A stretch of DNA of 40,073 bases from Petralouisia muris. GTDB taxonomy: Bacteria > Bacillota > Clostridia > Lachnospirales > Lachnospiraceae. The DNA lies in NCBI RefSeq assembly GCF_004793545.1, contig NZ_SRYA01000044.1:1-40073 (forward strand), given 5' to 3'. The position numbers and the translations under genes were made by a program. The notes under the pieces are model-generated. The model was not told the DNA's origin and searched no databases. It worked only from the letters and a program-made list of their open reading frames with translations. Every line of letters begins with the position of its first letter. The first letter of the stretch is position 1. This document shows positions 23,648 through 30,944 of this stretch, in pieces.

Positions 23648-24965
23648 TAAGACGTTAGCAAGGAGAACGGCAGTAAAACTCTATTTCAAGGGTGCAGACA
23701 TATCAAAGGATCTGTCAAAATACCTGTTATCCCTGTCATTCACGGATAAGGAAGAGGACGAAACGGACGATATTAGCATATCGCTTGATGATAGAGAGGG
23801 AAAATGGATTAAGGATTGGCTTAATACAAATAAAACAAAAGCAAAAGAACAGGCAGTAACAAAAAAAGGGGAGGTAAAGGTCGGGAACATTGTACAATTC
23901 AAAGGCGGACCGGTTTATATATCCTCCTCAGCAGCAGAACCGACAGTAACAAGGGGTGCAAGTAAATGTAAATGCACGATAGCAAACAGCAATGCACACC
24001 CATACCACTTAATTTCACAGGACGGAAAAAAGGTTTATGGTTGGGTCAATGCGGAAGATGTAGAGGGGGAAACAGTAACACAAAAGAAAACAACAGCAAA
24101 GAAAAACGAAAAAAGGGCGTTCAAAGGCACGGAAATACACGCTATGGTTATCCAAAAAAATCCATATACGGACGGAAAAGACAAAGTATTAGACTGCGGG
24201 GTATTTGAGATTGACAGCGTAAATTATACGGGGCCGCCACAAAAATTAACAATCAAGGCTACATCAATACCATACAAAACAAAATTAAGGCAGACAAAGT
24301 ATAATAAAACATGGGAAAATACAACGCTAAAGAACATGGCGCAAAAGATAGCGAAACGAAGCAGTATGAAACTTATGTACCTGTCAAATTCTAATCCTGT
24401 ATATAAACGCAGAGAGCAAAGGAATATGACAGATATAGCATTTTTGAAGCGTATGTGCAAACGTGCCGGAATCAGCCTTAAAATTACGTCAAAAACAATC
24501 GTATTGTTTGACGCAGCGGACTATGAGAAAAAAGCAGAAGTCAAAAAAATAAAGGCGGGAAAAGGAAACATACTTAGTTACAGTTTTTCTACAAAGACAG
24601 CGGATACTGCTTATTCATCATGCCACGTTGTATATACAGACCCGGACACAAAAAAGAAAATAGAAGCAACATACAAGCCGGAAAATGCAAACTCTGACGG
24701 ACAGACCTTGGAAATAAAACAAAAGGTATCAAGCGTTGCGGAAGCTAAGGAATTGGCTAGAAAGTCACTAAGAGCCAAAAACAAAGGGGAAACAACGGCA
24801 GAATTTACACTAATCGGAGATGTGGATTATGTGGCAGGTATCACAGTAAGGGTATACGGATATGGGGAATTTAACGGCAAATACATAGTAGAACAGGCAA
24901 CACACAGCATTACAGGCGGTTATAAGGTGCAAATAAAATTACGCAGTTGTTTGGAGGGGTATTGA
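23640..24965 (+). CDS. Baseplate hub protein, gpD-like, with inserted SH3-like module
   Basis: 441 residues. The outer parts match P2 gpD ('late control D'), the hub that caps the tube: start RTAVKLYFKGADISKDLSKYLLSLSFTDKEEDETDDISISLDD; later KLTIKATSIPYKTKLRQTKYNKTWENTTLKNMAQKIAKR; end GITVRVYGYGEFNGKYIVEQATHSITGGY. Residues 79-143 are an inserted SH3-like module with HPYHLISQDGKKVYGWV. The same module occurs twice in this phage's own lysin (34706 gene). This suggests cell-wall contact by the hub during penetration. Confidence 0.87.
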   Translation: MSDKTLARRTAVKLYFKGADISKDLSKYLLSLSFTDKEEDETDDISISLDDREGKWIKDWLNTNKTKAKEQAVTKKGEVKVGNIVQFKGGPVYISSSAAEPTVTRGASKCKCTIANSNAHPYHLISQDGKKVYGWVNAEDVEGETVTQKKTTAKKNEKRAFKGTEIHAMVIQKNPYTDGKDKVLDCGVFEIDSVNYTGPPQKLTIKATSIPYKTKLRQTKYNKTWENTTLKNMAQKIAKRSSMKLMYLSNSNPVYKRREQRNMTDIAFLKRMCKRAGISLKITSKTIVLFDAADYEKKAEVKKIKAGKGNILSYSFSTKTADTAYSSCHVVYTDPDTKKKIEATYKPENANSDGQTLEIKQKVSSVAEAKELARKSLRAKNKGETTAEFTLIGDVDYVAGITVRVYGYGEFNGKYIVEQATHSITGGYKVQIKLRSCLEGY

Positions 24966-25372
24966 TGATAAATGATTTTGATGATAACGACATAAGGGAA
25001 CTACAGGACATGGTACGGATTGGCATAGTAAGCAGCGTAAATAAGGAAAAAATGACGGCAAGGGTCAAGATAGAAGAACAGGGGATTGTGACAGGGGATT
25101 TAAGGATAGTACAGAATACGCCTTTTATGGTTATGGAATGGAAAGACGCAGGGGTAAAATGGAATTATGAAGCTGATTATGCACAACATGACAGGAAATT
25201 AGGAATAGGAGATAAATACAAAGAAGAATACCCGGATATTCTGCATACATGGAAAGGTACGTCAGACAGGATTATAAAGGTGTATCCGTGGATACCATAT
25301 ATAGGGCAATGGGTATTATGTATTTTTAAGCCGGAGGGCGAGGGTGACGGCTTTATTTTGGGAGGTATCTAA
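24965..25372 (+). CDS. Baseplate spike/assembly protein V-like
   Basis: 135 residues from ATG 24965, with GGAGGGG upstream; it overlaps the hub stop. It begins with an OB-fold-like part (MVRIGIVSSVNKEKMTARVKIEEQG) and ends with WIPYIGQWVLCIFKPEGEGDGFILGGI, which is the gpV/spike pattern. It lacks a visible long beta-helix, so the tip may be short. Confidence 0.78.
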   Translation: MINDFDDNDIRELQDMVRIGIVSSVNKEKMTARVKIEEQGIVTGDLRIVQNTPFMVMEWKDAGVKWNYEADYAQHDRKLGIGDKYKEEYPDILHTWKGTSDRIIKVYPWIPYIGQWVLCIFKPEGEGDGFILGGI

Positions 25373-25884
25373 TGGCGAAAAAACAGGCAGCGGTACTTAA
25401 AACAGTAAAAAGCACACAGGCAAAAAGAGTAGTGGGAACACTGCAAAATATACGCAAAATTGAAAAGAAAAAAACAGAGCAGAAAGCCGGAAAGATAGGA
25501 ACGCTTGGAGATATTGTATTTACGGTATCAGAAAAAACAATACAGACGTTTGACGGATTGAAGATTGAGAGCAAGACAAATTACGCAAAACACACACGCC
25601 ATAATAAAAAGCCGTTACTTGAATTTCAGTACAATGATACAGACGCAGCGAGTTTTACTATTTACCTGTCTGCATTTTTGGGAGTCAATCCTAGAAAAAT
25701 GCAGGACAAAATAGACAAGTATAGAAAAAAAGGGAAAATACTCACTTTGGTTATAGGCGGTAAAAAGTACGGTACGAAATGGGTAATAACACAGCACTCT
25801 AAAGATTATGAAAAATTTGACAATAAAGGTAATTTACTGATAGCAAAAAGCAGTATTTCATTACAGGAATACCCAGAAAGGTAG
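25372..25884 (+). CDS. Phage tail protein U-like (P2 gpU family)
   Basis: 170 residues. The core matches P2 gpU: GTLGDIVFTVSEKTIQTFDGLKIESKTNYAKHTRHNKKPLLEF, then LVIGGKKYGTKWVITQHSKDYEKFDNKGNLLIAKSSISLQEY. The N-terminus has an extra lysine-rich stretch. It acts at the tail end during assembly. The ATG shares a base with the previous stop codon. Confidence 0.82.
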   Translation: MAKKQAAVLKTVKSTQAKRVVGTLQNIRKIEKKKTEQKAGKIGTLGDIVFTVSEKTIQTFDGLKIESKTNYAKHTRHNKKPLLEFQYNDTDAASFTIYLSAFLGVNPRKMQDKIDKYRKKGKILTLVIGGKKYGTKWVITQHSKDYEKFDNKGNLLIAKSSISLQEYPER

Positions 25885-25890
25885 GGCAGC

Positions 25891-26232
25891 ATGACATACA
25901 TAGTAGATACAACAAAGGAAAATGAAATAAACTTAGACCCGGCAACGGTATATGAAGAGGTTATACAAAACCTTTATTTCCTTTATTCGTCAACGGAATA
26001 TGATATACCGCTTGACAGGGGACTTGGATTAAGCGGTGCATACATAGATAAACCGATAGACACAGCAAAAGCATTAGCAACAATAAATATTTACGATAAG
26101 ACAGAGGAATACGAACCGAGGGCAGAAATCGTAAACATTGACTTTGAAGCTGATTATGAAAGAGGTATATTAAAACCAATAGTGGAGGTGGAAATCAATG
26201 ACGAATACGACAACGAGGAATATACCGAGTAA
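25891..26232 (+). CDS. Baseplate wedge protein W (gp25-like)
   Basis: 113 residues; the signature is NLYFLYSSTEYDIPLDRGLGLSG followed by YEPRAEIVNIDFEAD, typical of gpW/gp25 wedge proteins that nucleate the sheath. It overlaps baseplate J by 35 nt. Confidence 0.87.
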   Translation: MTYIVDTTKENEINLDPATVYEEVIQNLYFLYSSTEYDIPLDRGLGLSGAYIDKPIDTAKALATINIYDKTEEYEPRAEIVNIDFEADYERGILKPIVEVEINDEYDNEEYTE

Positions 26233-27343
26233 TTTGCCGGAGGTTGAGTTTGTAGATACTGATACAGAATCACTTGTAAACAAGCTGATAGCGGGGTATG
26301 AGGAAATCACAAAAAGGACGCTATATCCGGCAGACCCGGTTAGGGCGTTTATCCTATGGCTTGCAGATGTGATTATACAGGAAAGGGTACTAATCAATGA
26401 ATCGGCAAAACAGAATTTACCACGGTATGCAGAGGGGCAATATTTAGACTCCCTTAGCGAGATATTCCACAATACACCGAGGTTAGAGCCGACAGCAGCG
26501 AAAACAACGCTTAGGTTTTATCTTACAAAAACACTGACGGAAGATTTTATCATAACGGACGCACTGGAAGTAACGGTTGACGGAGAAATAAATTTTGAAA
26601 CTACAGGACATATAATTTTTAAAGCCGGGGCAGACTATGCGGACGCTCCGGCGGTGTGTACTACGGTTGGAGAGGTCGGGAACGGCTTCACACCCGGACA
26701 GGTTGACAAATTGGTATCAGATGAATTTTTGTATTTCAAAGCGGTAACAAATGTTACGGAAACAGCCGGGGGAAGTGAAGAGGAAAAAGACGCAGAATAT
26801 TATAACCGCATGAGGGAAAGCGAGGAAAGTTATACAACCGCCGGGTCAAGGGGGAGTTATATTTACCATGCTAAAAGCGTATCATCACAAATTAGTGACG
26901 TATCGGCAGAGAGTCCGCAGCCGGGAGTGGTTGATATAAGGATTATGTTGCACAATGGGGAGTTGCCGGACATAGAGCTGACAGAAAAGGTACGGGAGTA
27001 TTTAAGTGCGGACGATATTAGACCACTGACGGATACGGTATTAGTAGCAGCACCAGACACGGTAGAGTTTGACATAGATATAAAATATTTTGTATCAAAG
27101 GAAAAAGAAGCAAGCACAAGCGATATTAAACAGGCGGTGGCATTGGCAGTAGAAAACTACATATTATGGCAGACCTCAAAAATGGGGCGGGATATTAACC
27201 CGTCCTATTTTAATGCTATGCTTATGGAATCGGGGATAAAAAGGGTTGAAATAAACTCCCCTGTATTCACACAGATACCAAAAGGAAGCGTGGCAATAGT
27301 AAGGGAGGAAAGTGTGAACTTTGGGGGTGTGGAAGATGAATAA
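26198..27343 (+). CDS. Baseplate wedge protein J
   Basis: 381 residues: GTEAVATTVGEVGNGFTPGQ-like segment (CTTVGEVGNGFTPGQVDKL), GGSEEEKDAEYYNRMRESEESYTTAGSRGSYIYHAKSV, and SPQPGVVDIRIMLHNGELP. These are the conserved core of P2 gpJ/T4 gp6-like wedges. GGAGGTGG precedes the ATG. Confidence 0.9.
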   Translation: MTNTTTRNIPSNLPEVEFVDTDTESLVNKLIAGYEEITKRTLYPADPVRAFILWLADVIIQERVLINESAKQNLPRYAEGQYLDSLSEIFHNTPRLEPTAAKTTLRFYLTKTLTEDFIITDALEVTVDGEINFETTGHIIFKAGADYADAPAVCTTVGEVGNGFTPGQVDKLVSDEFLYFKAVTNVTETAGGSEEEKDAEYYNRMRESEESYTTAGSRGSYIYHAKSVSSQISDVSAESPQPGVVDIRIMLHNGELPDIELTEKVREYLSADDIRPLTDTVLVAAPDTVEFDIDIKYFVSKEKEASTSDIKQAVALAVENYILWQTSKMGRDINPSYFNAMLMESGIKRVEINSPVFTQIPKGSVAIVREESVNFGGVEDE

Positions 27344-28250
27344 AATTAAAGACGCTGATTTTATGACAAAATTCCCTCCAGCACTAAAAAAAGATGAATC
27401 AATGTTTGCTTTAGGGCAGATTATAGCAGAGGAGTTACATATAACAGCCAACGAAACAAAGAAAAATATCATATACGCCAACATAGAGGAATTATCGGAA
27501 ACGTGGCTTGATGTGTTGGCGTATGAGTTGCACGTTGACTGGTACGATTATGATTACCCGGTAGAAATCAAAAGGAAAATCATAAAAAACAGCATAAAGG
27601 TACACCAAAAATTAGGAACAAAATATGCGGTGGAAACAGTGTTGCAAGACGTATACAGGACGGCAAAAGTCGTAGAATGGTTTGATTATGAGGGCGAACC
27701 ATACACATTTAGGATTACAGTAAATATCGGAAACGAGGGATTGAGTGAAGATACAAGCCGTGAGATTGTGGAAAAAATGCAGTTTTACAAGAATTTACGT
27801 TCCCGTTGTGATGGTATTTTTTATATTTTGAGCGTTGAAAAAGCAATGGTTAAGGCGGTTGCCTTGCATGAGGTAGGAACAACGCTAAAAGTAAAGCCAT
27901 TATTGCAGGAAAACATAAAGGTAGCAGGGGAAGTAGAACTAAGGGCCGTTATGCTTGAAAGGCTGGAATTAAAAGTAAAACCACTATTACAAAAAAGCAT
28001 AAAAGCAGCAGGGCAAAACGATATAAGGGCAGCAACGCTTACAGGTACAACATTGAGAGTAAAACCGTTGCTTGATACAGAAATCACGACAGGAACTAAA
28101 AAAGCCATTACCGCCTATTTACAGGCGTTAAACAGCATAAAGGTAAAATACTATACCACAGACGCTTTAAGGACGGGAATGGAAGCAATAGGAAGCGTGA
28201 AAGCGTATCACAAAAGCAAGCTGACAATGAGCATAAGAAAGGAGCAGTAA
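27336..28250 (+). CDS. Tail protein I with three 28-residue C-terminal repeats
   Basis: 304 residues from ATG 27336 (the frame is open from 27321). The N-terminal 175 residues match P2 gpI: LPPAL-like start (FPPALKKDESMFALGQIIAEEL), then ELSETWLDVLAYELHVDWYDYDYPVEIKRKIIKNSIKVHQKLGT. The C-terminus has three exactly spaced 28-residue repeats beginning L-K-V-K-P-L-L at 27885, 27969 and 28053. The repeats probably extend an arm to the fibre. Confidence 0.85.
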   Translation: MNKIKDADFMTKFPPALKKDESMFALGQIIAEELHITANETKKNIIYANIEELSETWLDVLAYELHVDWYDYDYPVEIKRKIIKNSIKVHQKLGTKYAVETVLQDVYRTAKVVEWFDYEGEPYTFRITVNIGNEGLSEDTSREIVEKMQFYKNLRSRCDGIFYILSVEKAMVKAVALHEVGTTLKVKPLLQENIKVAGEVELRAVMLERLELKVKPLLQKSIKAAGQNDIRAATLTGTTLRVKPLLDTEITTGTKKAITAYLQALNSIKVKYYTTDALRTGMEAIGSVKAYHKSKLTMSIRKEQ

Positions 28251-28253
28251 CAC

Positions 28254-28985
28254 ATGGCAAGTACATACTTTACAGTTGTGACCGATTCGGGCACAAGAAA
28301 AATGCTTGAAGCATTGGACAAAGGCGAAAAACTAAGTATTACGGAGTTTGCGGTAGGAGATGGTGGGGGGAGATTTTACACCCCGGCAATGAGCGCAAAA
28401 GAATTAAAAAACGAGGTATGGAGGGGACCGGTAAACGCCTGTTATATAAGCGAGGAATCCGAAAACCTTTTAATCATTGAATCCGTGATACCGTCAGACA
28501 CAGGAGGTTTTACAATCCGTGAAATGGGGGTATTTGATAAAGACGGCACATTGATAGCAATATGCAATACCCCAGACACACAGAAAGTAAAGGTGTCAGA
28601 TGGCGTTGTGCATGAACTTGATTTATCTATGGAAATAGCATTAGCCAATACGGACAGTGTGGAGTTGATTGTAGACCCTACAGTGGTAATGGCTACGAAA
28701 AAAGATATTGAGCGTTTAAGGCTAGAGGTAAAAGCACAGATTGAAGCAATAAACGCAACAACACAGGAACAGATACAGGAAGCGTTAAGTATTGCCGGGA
28801 GTTTTGAAAAAAATATGGACGGCATGAAAAGGGATATGCTTAAAATGGCAATGACAGTAGCAACGCTTACGGACGCTGACGCAATAGATTCTGAAAACGC
28901 CGTTATAGAAACATTCGCAGACAACAATGATGTAATCATGGTTAAAGGTGCGTTCGATTCTGTAAACAAGTGCGTGTATGCATAA
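28254..28985 (+). CDS. Tail fibre N-terminal (collar/attachment) protein
   Basis: 243 residues. The N-terminal 150 are the DUF3751-type fibre attachment domain: TKMLEALDKGEKLSITEFAVGDGGG, IIESVIPSDTGGFTIREMGVFDKDGTLIAI. A coiled segment follows (KKDIERLRLEVKAQIEAINATTQEQIQEAL) and a short C-terminus. It lacks a receptor-binding tip; that role is probably played by the DGR target encoded 1.9 kb downstream. It overlaps the avd start by 8 nt and carries near-palindrome copy 4 at codons 9-14. Confidence 0.85.
   Translation: MASTYFTVVTDSGTRKMLEALDKGEKLSITEFAVGDGGGRFYTPAMSAKELKNEVWRGPVNACYISEESENLLIIESVIPSDTGGFTIREMGVFDKDGTLIAICNTPDTQKVKVSDGVVHELDLSMEIALANTDSVELIVDPTVVMATKKDIERLRLEVKAQIEAINATTQEQIQEALSIAGSFEKNMDGMKRDMLKMAMTVATLTDADAIDSENAVIETFADNNDVIMVKGAFDSVNKCVYA
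28278..28294 (+). promoter_or_regulatory. Dispersed near-palindrome copy 4
   Basis: GTGACCGATTCGGGCAC, identical to copy 2, at the start of the fibre gene. Confidence 0.5.
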
Positions 28986-29406
28986 GCCTATGAGTGTACG
29001 AACAGGGGAACGGACGCAGGGGGATTTGACAGTTATCGTAAAAGCTAAAGAAATGGTTATATATACTTTACGGATAACGAATAACGAAAAAAATTTCCCA
29101 AAGCGTTACAGGTTGTCGGTAGTGAATAAGATACAGGATAAAGCCTTTGAGATTGTCACTTGCCTAATTGAAGCAAACGAAATTTATCCGAGGACAAAAG
29201 CGGAACTACAGTACAGACAAATGCGACAACGGCAGGCTATGGCATATTGTCGTAGTCTTATGGCAACGGTTGATATTTGCAAAGAACTGTTTTCTCTTAG
29301 CAGTGATAAAGTGGCATTTTGGGCGAAATCTGTTTTTGAAGTTAGGACGCTGACGGCAGCATGGTTTAAGAAAGACGAGGAAAGATTTAAAGATAAGTTT
29401 AAGTAA
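28978..29406 (+). CDS. avd: DGR accessory variability determinant (Avd)
   Basis: 142 residues, four-helix-bundle pattern: VKAKEMVIYTLRITNNEKNFPKRYRLSVVNKIQDKAFEIVTCLIEANEI, RTKAELQYRQMRQRQAMAYCRSLMATVDICKELF, and a basic C-terminus. This matches Avd proteins, which form pentamers, bind the TR RNA and the DGR reverse transcriptase, and are needed for cDNA synthesis. It lies directly before TR. There is no strong Shine-Dalgarno, so translation is probably coupled to the fibre gene it overlaps by 8 nt. Confidence 0.9.
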   Translation: MHKPMSVRTGERTQGDLTVIVKAKEMVIYTLRITNNEKNFPKRYRLSVVNKIQDKAFEIVTCLIEANEIYPRTKAELQYRQMRQRQAMAYCRSLMATVDICKELFSLSSDKVAFWAKSVFEVRTLTAAWFKKDEERFKDKFK

Positions 29407-29428
29407 ATAATTTGGGGTATATTCTGTA

Positions 29429-29533
29429 AACGCCGAACGCTTCCAATTCCTACAATGCTCGCAATGTGAATACGGACGGCACGCTCAACAACAACAATGC
29501 GTACAATGGCAACAATGGCGTTCGCCCCGATTG
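29429..29533 (+). repeat. DGR template repeat (TR)
   Basis: 105 nt aligning without gaps to 31542-31646 in the target gene. It carries 12 AAC/AAT codons in register with the target frame; randomisation at both adenines yields 15 amino acids and no stop. All 13 differences to VR fall on TR adenines. The GC-rich end GGCGTTCGCCCC matches VR exactly and is the likely initiation-of-homology region; matching decays after 29533. Confidence 0.95.
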
Positions 29534-29726
29534 GGTGGAATATGCGACAGAGTAAGCGGTCAACCGCTGAAATCAGAGGCCCACCACACAAGGAGAGTAT
29601 ATCCCAGTCATAGCAGCGGATAAGTGCATGACGAATAAAGGAGTGCCGACACCCTTGCCCCACATTTGGAGTAGTTGCGGTTTTGTACTCATTTGTATGC
29701 GGTGCGGATTTTTAGAAAGAGGAACA
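29534..29726 (+). ncRNA. TR-to-RT spacer, probable structured part of the DGR RNA
   Basis: 193 nt without a supported gene. An AGCGG-TCAA-CCGCT hairpin (29555-29568) sits just 3' of TR. In characterised DGRs the RNA 3' of TR binds RT and Avd and primes cDNA synthesis. The ATG at 29628 is in the RT frame but lacks a ribosome binding site. Confidence 0.6.
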
Positions 29727-30944
29727 ATGATAACAAGAAAAGAAAACGAATATGACGATTACGGGATACTTACGGATTTTGAAAAACTGTATCAGGCACA
29801 CAGAAGTTGCAGAAAAGGAAAAAGGTGGAAAGACAGCGTAGCAACATACGATATAAGGGCATTGGAGAGTACGCTTTACCTACAGTATCTTTTGCAGACA
29901 GGGCAATACAGAATGGGTAAGTATCATTGTTTTACTGTAAACGAAAGAGGAAAAGAAAGGAACATCAAAAGCACACAGTATAAAGACAGGGTAGTACAGA
30001 AAAATCTTTGCGACAACATTTTAACGCCGAGAATTACCCCTACATTCACATGCAGTAATGGAGCAAGCCTTAAAAATAAAGGCACAGATTTTACGCTTGA
30101 CTGTCTGAAAGAGGATTTAAGGCATTTTTACAAAAAACACGGTACAAGCGGATTTATCCTTGTATCTGATTTTAAAGGATATTTTGACAGTCTGCCCCAT
30201 GATTTGCTGAATGAAATGTACGAAAAAGAGTTTAAGGACGAAAAGATTATCAAACTAATACGCATGATACACGCAAGTACAGGTGGGGAAGTAGGCGTAC
30301 CGTTAGGGAATCAGCTATCACAGCTTGACGCACTAATGGCAGCAAGTCCGATAGACCATATGATAAAAGAACGGTTACGGATTGAGGGGCATAGTCGGTA
30401 TATGGACGATTTTTATTTAATCCATGAGAGCAAAGAACACTTAAAGTATTGCCTTGAAGAAATACGGAAAAAGGCAAATGAATTAGGTTTAAGGCTTAAT
30501 GATAAGAAAACAAAAATTGTGCCAGTTACAACAGGCATAAATTTTTTGGGATTTCATGTATACCTTACGGAAAGTGGAAAGATTGTTTTTAGAGTAAAGG
30601 CAAAAACAAAGAGCCACGAAAGGCAGAAACTTAGGAAACAGAAAGAAAAGGTTGAACGCCGGGAACTGACATTTGAAACGGTCAAGGAATCCTATCAAGC
30701 ATGGAAAGCACACGTTAAGCGTGGGAATACCTATTATGTACTGCAGGAGATGGATTGTTATTTTTATGGCTTATTCATAAATTACTTATCCGAATCAGAA
30801 AAGGCAAGATATGAAAAGTTGAAAAAATACAGTAAACAAAGGCAAAGAAAAAAGAAGCAGAAACAGGAGGTTAAAAACAATGCCAAAATTACTAAGCAGC
30901 CTACCAGTGGGGGCGAAGGTAAAAGATACACAGACAGCCTATAA
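29727..30944 (+). CDS. DGR reverse transcriptase
   Basis: 405 residues from ATG 29727 (AGAGG upstream). Motifs: SDFKGYFDSLPHDLL (motif A, about 147-161, catalytic Asp), GVPLGNQLSQLDALM (about 190-204; the LG-x-x-x-SQ form is typical of DGR enzymes and replaces the usual RT sequence), SRYMDDFYLI (catalytic DD, about 223-232), and GINFLGFH (about 268). No maturase or endonuclease domain follows; a very basic tail (KQRQRKKKQKQEVKNNAK) does. It copies TR RNA into cDNA with errors at adenines. Its last 65 nt overlap the target gene in another frame. Confidence 0.95.
   Translation: MITRKENEYDDYGILTDFEKLYQAHRSCRKGKRWKDSVATYDIRALESTLYLQYLLQTGQYRMGKYHCFTVNERGKERNIKSTQYKDRVVQKNLCDNILTPRITPTFTCSNGASLKNKGTDFTLDCLKEDLRHFYKKHGTSGFILVSDFKGYFDSLPHDLLNEMYEKEFKDEKIIKLIRMIHASTGGEVGVPLGNQLSQLDALMAASPIDHMIKERLRIEGHSRYMDDFYLIHESKEHLKYCLEEIRKKANELGLRLNDKKTKIVPVTTGINFLGFHVYLTESGKIVFRVKAKTKSHERQKLRKQKEKVERRELTFETVKESYQAWKAHVKRGNTYYVLQEMDCYFYGLFINYLSESEKARYEKLKKYSKQRQRKKKQKQEVKNNAKITKQPTSGGEGKRYTDSL

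Noticed and set aside
29628-29726. Extending the RT start to ATG 29628
   Set aside because: No ribosome binding site, and the extra 33 residues do not resemble RT sequence; ATG 29727 has a good AGAGG site.
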